Below are positions 15,997 to 24,697 of a DNA stretch of 64,000 nucleotides, one piece after another; the stretch's first letter is position 1, and every line of letters starts with the position of its first letter. Source of the stretch: Nocardia veterana NBRC 100344 (lineage in GTDB: Bacteria; Actinomycetota; Actinomycetes; Mycobacteriales; Mycobacteriaceae); contig NZ_BAGM01000008.1 of assembly GCF_000308855.1 (NCBI RefSeq), positions 1 through 64,000 on the forward strand, read 5' to 3'. A program made the position numbers and the translations under genes. The notes beneath the pieces are model-generated. The model made no database searches and had not been told where the DNA came from. It was given only the letters and a program-made list of their open reading frames with translations.

Positions 15997-17238
15997 ATGA
16001 CCGGATCCGGTGACCCCGCCGATGGCCGTACCGCCGACGACGCAGTGGTCGCCGGTAGCGATTCCGCGGCCACCGACAGACCGCCTGCCGACAGATCCCC
16101 GGCCGAGCAGTCCGCAGCCGAGAAGTCCGCAGCCGAGAAGTCCGCAGCCGAGAAGTCCGCAGCCGAGAAACCCGAGGCCGACGGAACGTCCGGAAAGCGG
16201 TCGGTACTCGCCGGCTCGGTCGACTGGCAGCTCGCCGCGCGGACCGGCAGCGCCGTGGTTCCCTCCGGACCTCGGACCACCCGATATTCCGCCGAGCAGG
16301 TGGTGGCCGAACTGTCCGAGGCGTCGGTGCGCGCCGAAGGGCCCGTCCGCGAGGTGAGTCTGCTCGCCGACGAGCTGCCGATTCCGCAGGCCACCATCGT
16401 CGATCGGCGCGGCTGGATCCGGGCCGCCGCCGAATCCATGTCCGAACTCACCGGGTCCGGCGCCGACGCCGAGCGCGGCCGGTTCGCGGGAAAGCCGGCC
16501 GGCGTGCAGGCCGGCGCGATGCTGGCCTTCCTCTCGACCGCGATCCTCGGGCAGTACGACCCGTTCAGCGGGCCCGACGGCACGCTGCTGCTGGTCGCCC
16601 CGAACATCATGGCGGTGGAGCGGGCGCTGGGCGTCGTACCGAGCGATTTCCGGCTGTGGGTCTGCCTGCACGAGGTCACCCACCGGGTCCAGTTCTCCTC
16701 GGCCCCCTGGCTGGCCGACTACATGAAGCAGAACGTGGACACGCTCGGCGCGGTCGGCGACGAATCGCTGAACGAGGTGCTGACCCGGCTGCTCGAGGAG
16801 GTCCGCCGCCGCCGCGAGAACGGCGTCGGCGACGACCCGGCCGATCGTGGTGTGCTGGGCCTGCTGCGCGCCACCCAGCCGCCCCCGCAGCGCGAGGCAC
16901 TCGATCGCCTGCTGATGCTCGGCACCCTGCTCGAGGGACATGCCGACCACGTCATGGATGCCGTCGGCCCGGCAGTGGTGCCGACCGTCGCCCAGATCCG
17001 TGCGGCGTTCGACCAACGCCGTCGACGGCCCGCCAATCCCATTCAGCGCTTGCTGCGCGCGCTGCTCGGTGTCGATGCCAAGGTCGCCCAGTACGTCCGG
17101 GGGAAGGCGTTCGTCGACGAGGTGGTCGGCAAGGTCGGGATGCAGCGTTTCAACACCGTGTGGACCGATGCCGACACCCTTCCGCGCCCCGACGAGATCA
17201 CCACACCGCAACGATGGATCGACCGCGTCCTGGTGTGA
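15997..17238 (+). CDS. DUF2342 zinc-dependent metalloprotease-like protein
   Basis: A 413-residue protein of the actinobacterial DUF2342 family, related to zinc metallopeptidases. The zinc-binding HEVTH motif is at 225-229 and a second acidic helix, GTLLEGHADHVMD, follows later. No signal peptide is seen, so it is probably cytoplasmic. The N-terminus has four tandem SAAEK repeats (bases 16111-16170) within a low-complexity linker. The physiological substrate is unknown; older annotations call it an F420-biosynthesis-associated protein. ATG 15997 is preceded by GGGTGG, and the frame extends back to overlap dacB. Its stop overlaps the tilS start. Confidence 0.85.
   Translation: MTGSGDPADGRTADDAVVAGSDSAATDRPPADRSPAEQSAAEKSAAEKSAAEKSAAEKPEADGTSGKRSVLAGSVDWQLAARTGSAVVPSGPRTTRYSAEQVVAELSEASVRAEGPVREVSLLADELPIPQATIVDRRGWIRAAAESMSELTGSGADAERGRFAGKPAGVQAGAMLAFLSTAILGQYDPFSGPDGTLLLVAPNIMAVERALGVVPSDFRLWVCLHEVTHRVQFSSAPWLADYMKQNVDTLGAVGDESLNEVLTRLLEEVRRRRENGVGDDPADRGVLGLLRATQPPPQREALDRLLMLGTLLEGHADHVMDAVGPAVVPTVAQIRAAFDQRRRRPANPIQRLLRALLGVDAKVAQYVRGKAFVDEVVGKVGMQRFNTVWTDADTLPRPDEITTPQRWIDRVLV
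16111..16170 (+). repeat. Four tandem 15-bp units encoding SAAEK
   Basis: The unit TCCGCAGCCGAGAAG occurs four times head to tail (the last ends AGAAA), preceded by a degenerate copy. It is an in-frame microsatellite that can change copy number without a frameshift. Confidence 0.95.
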
Positions 17239-18233
17239 GCGGGCCCGGTCGCCCGGCGCCGGGCCGCGCTCGGCTCCCCGAGACCCCGGCGGTGCTGGAG
17301 ATGCGGCATGCCGTGCGTGATTGGCTCGCACGGTATCGGCCGGAAGGCGCGGTCGCGGTGGCGTTGTCGGGCGGCGCCGATTCGCTGGCACTGACCGCCG
17401 CGGCGGTCGCAGAGGCCGCAGCGGTCGACGCCGTCGTCGTCGATCACGGTTTGCAGGACGGATCGGCCGAGGTCGCCGCCGCCGCGGCGGGTGTTGCCCG
17501 GGAGCTGGGCTGCCGATCCGCGCGGGTGTCGCGGGTACGCGTGCAGGGTCCGGGCGGGCTCGAGGCCGCGGCCCGGCGGGCCCGCTACCGGGCGCTCGAC
17601 GAGGCCCGCGCCGGCTTGCCGGTGCTGGTCGGGCACACCCTCGACGATCAGGCCGAAACGGTGCTGCTCGGTTTGGCGCGCGGGTCGGGGCAGCGGTCGA
17701 TCCAGGGGATGGCGGAATTCGACGATCCGTGGGGCCGGCCGCTGCTGGCGGTGCGGCGCGCGGTGACCTGGGAAATGTGTCGCGATCTGGGACTCGAACC
17801 GCACGTGGATCCGCACAATAGCGCATCGGAATTCGCTCGGGTGCGGTTGCGGACCGAGGTGCTCCCGCTGCTGGAGGAGGTCCTCGGCGGCGGCGTGGCC
17901 GCGGCGCTGGCGCGCACCGCCGCGCACCTGCGGGAGGACGGCATCGTCCTGGACGAGATTGCCGATCGATTGCTGTCCGAGGCGTGTGATGGTTCGACGC
18001 TGTCGGTCGAGATACTCGCCACGGCACAGCCCGCGATCCGTCGGCGCGTCATTCGCTCCTGGTTGCTCGCCGGTGGTGCAAAAGCCTTGACCGACAAGCA
18101 TTTACGCGCGGTGGAAGCGTTGGTCACCGATTGGCACGGCCAGGGCGGGGTCGCGGTCGGCGGTGGAAAGCCGGGGATCAGGTTGGTTGCCAGGCGCGAA
18201 CATGGCAGGCTGACGTTGGCGTTCGCACGATAA
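17235..18233 (+). CDS. tilS: tRNA(Ile)-lysidine synthetase
   Basis: A 332-residue ATP-dependent enzyme that converts the wobble C of tRNA-Ile(CAU) to lysidine. The PP-loop SGGADS (45-50) is clear. It is followed by VVVDHGLQ, the RARYRAL region and the HTLDDQAETVLLGLARGSG motif, then a C-terminal TilS substrate domain with LTDKHLRAVEALV. The GTG at 17235 overlaps the upstream stop as GTGA, indicating translational coupling. A longer upstream frame exists but would overlap the DUF2342 gene extensively. hpt follows after 24 nt, as in mycobacteria. Confidence 0.95.
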   Translation: MSGPGRPAPGRARLPETPAVLEMRHAVRDWLARYRPEGAVAVALSGGADSLALTAAAVAEAAAVDAVVVDHGLQDGSAEVAAAAAGVARELGCRSARVSRVRVQGPGGLEAAARRARYRALDEARAGLPVLVGHTLDDQAETVLLGLARGSGQRSIQGMAEFDDPWGRPLLAVRRAVTWEMCRDLGLEPHVDPHNSASEFARVRLRTEVLPLLEEVLGGGVAAALARTAAHLREDGIVLDEIADRLLSEACDGSTLSVEILATAQPAIRRRVIRSWLLAGGAKALTDKHLRAVEALVTDWHGQGGVAVGGGKPGIRLVARREHGRLTLAFAR

Positions 18234-18257
18234 CGACCCGAAGGGAAGCCAGCACAC

Positions 18258-18812
18258 GTGTACGGGGACGACATTGCGTCGGTGCTGATCACCGAGGAGC
18301 AGATTCAGGCCAAGGTCGACGAGCTCGCCGAACTGATCGCCAAGCGGTATCCCCCCGATGCGCCCGAAGGCGACCTGCTGCTGGTCGGCGTCCTCAAGGG
18401 CGCGATCTTCTTCATGACCGACCTGGCCCAGGCGCTGCCCATCCCCACCCAGATGGAGTTCATGGCCGTCTCCTCGTACGGGTCGTCCACCTCGTCCTCG
18501 GGTGTGGTGCGGATTCTCAAGGACCTCGACAAGGACATCGCCGGGCGCAATGTGCTCATCGTCGAGGACATCATCGATTCCGGTCTCACCCTGTCCTGGC
18601 TGATGCGCAACCTGTCCAGCCGCAACCCGGCCTCACTCGAGGTCGTGACGTTGCTGCGCAAACCCGATGCGCTGCGCACCCACATCGACGTGGCGCACGT
18701 CGGTTTCGACATTCCGAACGAGTTCGTGGTCGGTTACGGCCTGGACTATGCCGAGCGGTACCGCGATCTGCCGTATATCGGCACTCTGGATCCGCGGGTG
18801 TACAGCGCCTGA
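18258..18812 (+). CDS. hpt: Hypoxanthine phosphoribosyltransferase
   Basis: A 184-residue purine salvage enzyme that makes IMP/GMP from hypoxanthine/guanine and PRPP. The PRPP-binding motif is [14 protein letters not shown], the flexible loop [14 protein letters not shown], and the purine contacts lie in [25 protein letters not shown]. Start is GTG 18258 after GAAGGGAAGCC. It ends the dacB-DUF2342-tilS-hpt unit. Confidence 0.97.
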   Translation: MYGDDIASVLITEEQIQAKVDELAELIAKRYPPDAPEGDLLLVGVLKGAIFFMTDLAQALPIPTQMEFMAVSSYGSSTSSSGVVRILKDLDKDIAGRNVLIVEDIIDSGLTLSWLMRNLSSRNPASLEVVTLLRKPDALRTHIDVAHVGFDIPNEFVVGYGLDYAERYRDLPYIGTLDPRVYSA

Positions 18813-19188
18813 ACCGGGCGAGTAGCGGGCGAAACGTCCGAATCCCGCCGGAGTGTGGCGAAGATCACCGTTTGAACATGTGCCCTGCGCAACCGGTATG
18901 ACCGGAAGTTGCTGGGCGCTCGTATTCGCGCGCAGTGATGCGGGTCGCCTCGACCGAGTCCGTCCACCGCTCGGCATCGCTGCTGGTCATCGGTCCGACT
19001 TTGCTGTGATTGTCGGGCCCGTTGAAGGCCGGCTGGTTCGCTGGAGATTGTCCGGGGCGATTGTACTGGGATTATGGCGAAGCCCTATGCTGTCGGTAAC
19101 AAACCGTTCGGCTGTTTATGACCCTCTATTCAAACTCGAAGGTCTGAACCGGCTGGATTTCCAAGACCGATTCTGATAGCAAGGTGCT
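18813..19188. other. Intergenic region, hpt to lysR (376 nt)
   Basis: There is no convincing gene. One 107-codon plus-strand frame lacks a ribosome site and resembles no protein. Base composition is lower in GC from about 19000 onwards (CTGTTTATGACCCTCTATTC), which would suit the lysR promoter. No strong hairpin was noticed. Confidence 0.5.
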
Positions 19189-20067
19189 ATGGACCCGCAT
19201 TTGCGCGACCTGCGGTACTTCGTCGCCGTCGCTGAGGAACTGCACTTCACCAATGCCGCTCAGCGGCTGCACATCGCTCAACCCACGCTGTCGCGGCAGA
19301 TCCGTCAGCTCGAGCGTCAGCTCGACGTGGTCCTGTTCGACCGGAACCAGCGCAGCGTGGCGCTGACCGTCGCCGGTAAGGAACTGCTGGAGGGCGCTCG
19401 CCGGATTCTGGAGCTGTGGGAGGTCACCAATGTGGCCCTGCAGGAAGCCGGCGAGGTGCTGCGCGTCGGTATCCAGAGCTCGATCGGCCGCGGCCTGATC
19501 GCCGAACTGGAGAGCGCCAGCGGGCATCGGCTGGCCCTGCACTCGGCCTCGTGGACCGATCCGTCCAGCGGTCTGTCCGGGCGGCAGGCCGATCTGGCGC
19601 TGATGTGGTTGCCGGTTCCCGATTCCGGCCGCTACCGCTGGCAGGTACTGCGCACCGAGCCGCGGTGGGTCCTGCTCCCGGAGAACCATCGCCTGGCCGA
19701 TCAGGAGAGCATCGACTTCGCCGATCTGATCGACGAGCCGTTCATCGCGATGCCGGCCGAAGCCGGTGCCGCCCGCGACTTCTGGCTCGGCAACGACGCG
19801 CGCGCCGGCCGGCAGGCGAAGGTGGGCGGCGAGGCCGCCACCGCCGAGGAACGGCTCGAGGCGGTCAGCCTGGGCCTGGGTGTGTGCCTGCTCGCCGAGA
19901 ACAATGTGCCGATGTACCGCTGGCCCGGGCTGACCGCCCGCCCGGTCGCCGGCCTGGCGCCGTGCGAACTGGCCATGGTCTGGCGCGCCGACGACGATCG
20001 GCCCACCATCCTCGACTTCGCCAATCGCGTTGTCGCCGGTGGGTTTTCCGTCGTCGAAGCCGAGTAG
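19189..20067 (+). CDS. LysR-family transcriptional regulator
   Basis: A 292-residue regulator with the typical N-terminal helix-turn-helix: LRDLRYFVAVAEELHFTNAAQRLHIAQPTLSRQIRQLE (about 3-40). The periplasmic-binding-like effector domain spans about 90-290. It controls gene(s) in response to a small molecule. LysR genes usually diverge from their target, but this one is convergent with the amidase, so its target is not obvious from position. Start ATG 19189 follows AAGG. Confidence 0.9.
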   Translation: MDPHLRDLRYFVAVAEELHFTNAAQRLHIAQPTLSRQIRQLERQLDVVLFDRNQRSVALTVAGKELLEGARRILELWEVTNVALQEAGEVLRVGIQSSIGRGLIAELESASGHRLALHSASWTDPSSGLSGRQADLALMWLPVPDSGRYRWQVLRTEPRWVLLPENHRLADQESIDFADLIDEPFIAMPAEAGAARDFWLGNDARAGRQAKVGGEAATAEERLEAVSLGLGVCLLAENNVPMYRWPGLTARPVAGLAPCELAMVWRADDDRPTILDFANRVVAGGFSVVEAE

Positions 20068-20080
20068 CCGCCGGCCGTCC

Positions 20081-21625
20081 TCAGGCGCCCGGTGTGCGCT
20101 GCCAGGGCTGGGCGGCTTCCAGCTGCGCGGCGAGCCGCAACAGCGTCGACTCGCTTCCCGGCGGGCCGGCCAGTTGGGCCGCCAGCGGCGTCCCGGTGCG
20201 CGGATGCCGTCCCATCGGCACGCTCGCCGCGGGCCAGCCGATCAGATTCCACAGCGGTGTGAACGGCGAGAAGCGGACGCTGGCAACGACATTGGCCAGC
20301 CAGCCGCGGGCATGCCAGTTCCGCGCCGCGGGCGCCGGTGCGGCCAGGGTCGGGGTGATCACCACATCGTGCTGTTCGAAGAAGTCCAGCATCCGGGCCT
20401 CGATCCGGTCGACCTGACCGGCGTGCACCAGACCGGTCCGCAGTACCGCCCGGCCCAGCGCGATGTGCACCCGGGTACGGCGTTGCAGCAGCCGGTGATC
20501 GGCGACCGCACCCGCCTCCCGGGCCGCGTTCGCCGGCCAGCGTAACGCCAGTGCCGTGGTGGCGCCCTGATAGGGAAGTTGGGTCGGCGTGACGTCGTGC
20601 CCGACCGCATCGGCCAGCCGGGCCGCGGTCCATGCGGCCGCGGTCCAGTGCCGGTCCACGCGGATCAGCGGCGAGGGCGATCCGGCCGCCAGGGCGATCC
20701 GCAAGGTGCTCGGCGGCTCCAGATCGGCCAGGGCGGGCCGGTCGGCCAGTACCGACAGCATGAGCGCGGCGTCGGCGACCGTGGTCGCCAGCACCCCGTT
20801 CTCGGTCATCCCACCCCAGGAATCGACGCCCACCTGGGACGGAACCACACCCCGTCCCGGCTTGATCCCGAAGACGCCGCAGCAGGCCGCCGGAATCCGG
20901 ACCGAACCCAGACCGTCGTTGCCGTGCGCGATCGGCACGAGACCGGCACTCACCGCCGCACCCGAACCACCCGACGAACCACCCGCGCTGTAGCGAAGGT
21001 TCCACGGCGACCGGACGATTCGGTCCGGGGTGTCGGAAACGCCCCACAGGCCACCCTCCGGCATCTCGGTGAGACCGACGATCACCGCTCCGGCTGCCCG
21101 CAGCCGACGCACCACCGGGTGATCCGTTTCCGCCGGGACGCCCGTACCGGCCCGCGACCCCGCCGCGGTGATCTCGCCGGCCACATCGATGTTGTTCTTC
21201 ACCGCGACCGGAACTCCCGCCAGCGGAAGGATATCCAGATCGGCACGATCGGCCAGGGCGCGACTTTCGGCGCGCGCTCGCTCGTCGCGGACGGTGGTGA
21301 AGGCATCGATACGGGCATCGCCCCGGTGGATCCGGTCCAATGCGGTATCGACGATCTGCCCGGCCGTCACGGTACCGTCTCGCACCGCCGCCGCGATCGC
21401 CGTCGCGGTGCGCAACGAGGCCGGATCCGGTGCCGGCTCCGCCGCCGTCTCCCCACTCTGCCGCCGGCTCGAATTCGCTTCGGCCGGGGACGAATCCGCC
21501 TCGGCCGCAGCCGCATCCGCTGATCTCGAACCGCTGGTCTCGTCTGCGTCCACTGCTACCTCCCGAGCGGCGCGCGTGACGGCGTTCGAAGTCGCGTCGG
21601 CAAGTGCGGTGCCCTCGTTGTGCAT
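20081..21625 (-). CDS. Amidase (amidase-signature family)
   Basis: A 514-residue hydrolase of carboxamides or cyclic imides. The Ser-cisSer-Lys machinery is visible: Lys143 in VPVAVKNN, the GGSSGGSG loop (215-222) and the nucleophile Ser241 in GSVRIPA. The first 65 residues are a low-complexity A/S/E/D-rich extension not needed for the fold; a shorter in-frame start is possible. The natural substrate is unknown. It is followed convergently by lysR and lies upstream of the SDR/aldehyde-dehydrogenase genes on the same strand, separated by 182 nt. Confidence 0.88.
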   Translation of the reverse strand: MHNEGTALADATSNAVTRAAREVAVDADETSGSRSADAAAAEADSSPAEANSSRRQSGETAAEPAPDPASLRTATAIAAAVRDGTVTAGQIVDTALDRIHRGDARIDAFTTVRDERARAESRALADRADLDILPLAGVPVAVKNNIDVAGEITAAGSRAGTGVPAETDHPVVRRLRAAGAVIVGLTEMPEGGLWGVSDTPDRIVRSPWNLRYSAGGSSGGSGAAVSAGLVPIAHGNDGLGSVRIPAACCGVFGIKPGRGVVPSQVGVDSWGGMTENGVLATTVADAALMLSVLADRPALADLEPPSTLRIALAAGSPSPLIRVDRHWTAAAWTAARLADAVGHDVTPTQLPYQGATTALALRWPANAAREAGAVADHRLLQRRTRVHIALGRAVLRTGLVHAGQVDRIEARMLDFFEQHDVVITPTLAAPAPAARNWHARGWLANVVASVRFSPFTPLWNLIGWPAASVPMGRHPRTGTPLAAQLAGPPGSESTLLRLAAQLEAAQPWQRTPGA

Positions 21626-21807
21626 ATGTCAAAGCCCCCGTCGCGTCGTGGTCGATATGGGCTGTTTCGATGTTCTCGCGCAATTATCACTTGCCCCGAC
21701 CCGCCCCGACGGTGATCACGGGGCGTGGCGAACGCATTCGCGGCCCGAACCGGCGATGGCCGCGGTGCCCGGTGGACACCGCGGCCGGACAGCCGAATTC
21801 GAGCGCG

Positions 21808-22647
21808 CTACTGCGTCCCGCTGCGGACCCGCTCCTCGTAGGCCTTGCGCGCGGCCGAATCCACATCGCCGAGGAAGGCCTGCTGCGCGCCCAGCGCGCG
21901 GCCGATCGCATCGCCGACCGCTTGCGGCAGCAAACCGACGACCTGGGAGATCACCCCCGCCACCCGGGTGACCCGAACCTTCGCCTTCGGCTCGACCAGC
22001 AGTTCGGCGATGGCCTCGGCGATCTCCTCCGGTTCGGCGGGGCGCAACAGCTTCGGTGCCGTCACACCGGACCCCAGTTCGGTATTGGTCAGTGTCGGCA
22101 GCACCGAGGAGAACGACACACCGGTATCGCGATACTCCTCGCGCAGGGTGTCGGTGAAGCCCAGCACTGCGTGCTTGGTGGCGTTGTAGGTCGCCAGTCC
22201 CGGGATGTGGGTCTCGCCCGCGAGTGAGGCGATGTTGACGACGTGCCCGCTGCGCCGGGGCAACATGCGGGCCAGTGCCAGCTTCGACCCGAGGATGACG
22301 CCGTAGACGTTGATGTCGATGATGCGGCGGGTCAACGCGTCCGGCTCGTCGACCACCCGGCCGGTGGGCATGATGCCGGCGTTGTTGATCAGCACATCGA
22401 TCGGGCCGAGCTGTCGTTCCACCTCGTCGAGGAAACCGCTGAACGATCGATGGTCGGTGACGTCGAGGACCCCGTAGTAATCGAAATCGTGATCGGTGCC
22501 GGACTGTTTGACCGCGGTCTCGTCCACATCGCCGATCGCGATCTTCGCGCCCAGCTGCTGCAACCGGGTCGCGGTCGCCAAACCGATGCCGCGCGCGCCG
22601 CCGGTGATGACGACGACCTTGCCGTTGATCTTGCCGAAGTCGGTCAC
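21808..22647 (-). CDS. Short-chain dehydrogenase/reductase
   Basis: A 279-residue classical SDR with TGGARGIG (15-22), Asp40 and Asp42 after beta-2 (suggesting NAD+), NNAG (88-91), Ser141, Tyr154 and Lys158. The C-terminus extends about 40 residues past the core with a helical VGLLPQAVGDAIGRALGAQQ. The GTG at 22647 overlaps the stop of the aldehyde dehydrogenase (GTGA), so the two are translationally coupled. Together they could oxidise an alcohol to an acid through the aldehyde, though the actual pathway is unknown. Confidence 0.88.
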   Translation of the reverse strand: MTDFGKINGKVVVITGGARGIGLATATRLQQLGAKIAIGDVDETAVKQSGTDHDFDYYGVLDVTDHRSFSGFLDEVERQLGPIDVLINNAGIMPTGRVVDEPDALTRRIIDINVYGVILGSKLALARMLPRRSGHVVNIASLAGETHIPGLATYNATKHAVLGFTDTLREEYRDTGVSFSSVLPTLTNTELGSGVTAPKLLRPAEPEEIAEAIAELLVEPKAKVRVTRVAGVISQVVGLLPQAVGDAIGRALGAQQAFLGDVDSAARKAYEERVRSGTQ

Positions 22648-24584
22648 TTCTTCCCTCCGACCGTGTCGAGCACGTCCTTGATACCCAGGCGGCGGATGCC
22701 CCGCGCCCCGGCGGCGCGCATCGCGGCGAGCGCGAAACCGAGTTTGGTGGTGTTGTACGGGAACCACAGGAGTTCTTTTTCCTGCGTGGGCAGGATCGGA
22801 ACGGTGATGGCCTGTTTGCGGCAGTACTTGCGCACGCCGTCGGCACCGCCCCAGCGCGCGCCTACCCCGGACTGCTGCCAGCCGCCCATCGGCAGCGCGA
22901 AGCTGAACATGTTGGCGAAGACGTCGTTGATGTTCACCGCGCCCGCGTTCAATTGCCGCGCAACGCGTTCCCCCCGCGCCTTGTCACCGGTCCACACCGA
23001 TGCGGACAGGCCGTAGATCGAATCATTGGCCAGCCGAACGGCTTCCGCTTCGTCGGCGACCTTCATCACCGGAATGGTCGGGCCGAAGGTCTCCTCGGTC
23101 ATACACGTCATCGAGTGGTCGACATCGGCGAGGACCGTCGGCTCGTAGAAGGTGCCGACGCCGGTGGCCTTGCCGCCGGTGACGGCTCGGGCGCCCTTGG
23201 CGATCGCATCCGCGACATGGTCGGTGACGATGGACTTCTGCGCGTCGTTGGCCAGCGCGCCGACATCGTATTTCGGTTCCCGGCCGTCGGCGCCCTGCCG
23301 CAGTTCGCGCACGTGCGCGGCCAACTTCCGAACGAAGGTGTCGTAGACCGGCGCCTCGACGTAGACCCGCTCGACCGAGATACACACCTGGCCCGCGTTG
23401 AACAGCCCGCCGAAGGCGATGCCGTAGGCGGCGCGGTCGAGATCGGCGTCGGCGAGCACGATCGCCGGATCCTTACCGCCGAGCTCCAGGCTGTAGGGAA
23501 TGAGCCGCTCCACACAGGCGGCCGCGATCCGCTTACCGGTCCTGGTCGAGCCGGTGAACTGCACGTAGTCGACATTGTCGACCACCGCGGCGCCGGTCTC
23601 CCCGGCCCCGGTGACCACCGCCAGCACCGGCGGCGCACCGATCTCGGCCCAGCCGCGCGCCAGCTCGAGCGCCGACAGCGGCGTGACCTCCGACGGCTTC
23701 AGGATCACCGCCGCGCCGGCCGCCAGCGCCGGAATCACATCGATGACCGGCATGGCCAGCGGGAAGTTCCACGGCGTGATCACGCCCACCACCGGATACG
23801 GGCGGTAGGCGGTGGTCAACTTCTTCACCCGGGCCAGCGGACTGTGCGGCGACGGATGCTCGTCGGCGAGGAATTTACCGGCGCGACGGGCGTAGTAGCC
23901 GGTGAGATCGACCGAGAAGCTCGGATCGATCAGCGCGTCCACCCGGGCCTTGCCGGTCTCGGACTGCAGCACGTCGGCGAGATGATCGGTGTGGTCGATG
24001 ATCCAGTCCTGCAGCTTCAGCAGCCACTCCTTGCGCCCCTCCGGGCCGATGGCCTCCCATTCGGGTTGGTAGAGCCGCAATTCACGGACCTTGGCGGCCA
24101 CCGCGTCGGCGGATTCGGCGGGTACGGTGCCCACCACCTCGCCGGTCGCCGGGTTGTGCACCTCGATCTCGGCGGGCGTCGCTGGTTCGGCCGGGGCGGA
24201 CTCGGTCGCCACGGCCGCGCGCCGACCGTTCGCCGAGGACTTCTCGGCAGCCGCCCGGCCGGTGGTGGCCGGGGCCGATCGGGTGGTGGCGGGTGCTTCC
24301 TGCTCGGTGTCGGCCGTCCGGTTCTGCTTCGCGGTGGCCGCGCCTCGCTTCGCGGCGGGCGGGGCCGACTTGTCGGTCGCTCTCGTGCGTTTCGCGGTGG
24401 CCGATTTCGCGGTCGATGCCGACTTCGCGGCCGCTTTTTCAGCCGCCGGACGACCGGTGCTCCTGCGGGCGGCCGGCTTATCCGCGCCGGACGATGGACC
24501 GGCGGTGGATTCGCCGGGTGACGGTTCGGTATTCGGCACGATGCTGTCTCTCCCCACGTGCGCTGCGCTGCGAACGGTTGACAC
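22644..24584 (-). CDS. Aldehyde dehydrogenase with long Lys/Ala-rich N-terminal tail
   Basis: A 646-residue protein. Residues about 139-620 are a complete NAD(P)-dependent aldehyde dehydrogenase with PWNFPLAMP, FTGSTRTGK, general base Glu367 in LELGGKDP and nucleophile Cys401 in FNAGQVCISVERV. It resembles succinate-semialdehyde or medium-chain aldehyde dehydrogenases. The first 138 residues are a disordered Ala-Lys-Thr-Arg-rich tail with AAK, TAK and AAEK motifs, like the C-terminal tail of mycobacterial HupB or histone H1; such a tail is unusual on this enzyme. The true start may lie inside (for example V16, a GTG), but most of the tail would remain. It is divergent from a PucR regulator. 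Confidence 0.88.
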   Translation of the reverse strand: MSTVRSAAHVGRDSIVPNTEPSPGESTAGPSSGADKPAARRSTGRPAAEKAAAKSASTAKSATAKRTRATDKSAPPAAKRGAATAKQNRTADTEQEAPATTRSAPATTGRAAAEKSSANGRRAAVATESAPAEPATPAEIEVHNPATGEVVGTVPAESADAVAAKVRELRLYQPEWEAIGPEGRKEWLLKLQDWIIDHTDHLADVLQSETGKARVDALIDPSFSVDLTGYYARRAGKFLADEHPSPHSPLARVKKLTTAYRPYPVVGVITPWNFPLAMPVIDVIPALAAGAAVILKPSEVTPLSALELARGWAEIGAPPVLAVVTGAGETGAAVVDNVDYVQFTGSTRTGKRIAAACVERLIPYSLELGGKDPAIVLADADLDRAAYGIAFGGLFNAGQVCISVERVYVEAPVYDTFVRKLAAHVRELRQGADGREPKYDVGALANDAQKSIVTDHVADAIAKGARAVTGGKATGVGTFYEPTVLADVDHSMTCMTEETFGPTIPVMKVADEAEAVRLANDSIYGLSASVWTGDKARGERVARQLNAGAVNINDVFANMFSFALPMGGWQQSGVGARWGGADGVRKYCRKQAITVPILPTQEKELLWFPYNTTKLGFALAAMRAAGARGIRRLGIKDVLDTVGGKK

Positions 24585-24697
24585 TGTGAATCACTTCACT
24601 GATCTATGATCGTGGCACAACGGGCCTCGCTCTGCTTGGTCTCCGCGGTCAACGATGTGACCGGAATTTGTACTCGAAACACAAACGGAGGTCGGCG
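24585..24697. promoter_or_regulatory. Divergent promoter region, aldehyde dehydrogenase/pucR
   Basis: The 113-nt gap is relatively AT-rich. It holds TTGACA (24578-24583) at its left edge, a GTGA-N6-TCAC inverted repeat (24586-24599) and TATGAT (24605-24610). The spacing TTGACA to TATGAT is 21 nt, too long for an unassisted promoter, so activator help is plausible. Confidence 0.4.

Noticed and set aside
16111..16170. Short regular repeat considered as a CRISPR-like array
   Set aside because: The units are contiguous 15-bp repeats with no spacers and lie in frame inside a coding region.
14316..18027. Long minus-strand open frames (787 and 714 codons) opposite dacB, the DUF2342 gene and tilS
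   Set aside because: They are mirror-frame artefacts of GC-rich codons. Their products are Arg/Pro/Gly-rich with no motifs, while the plus strand encodes recognisable enzymes throughout.
18853..19176. A 107-codon plus-strand frame between hpt and lysR
   Set aside because: It has no ribosome-binding site, no family resemblance and unusual codon use; more likely promoter DNA.
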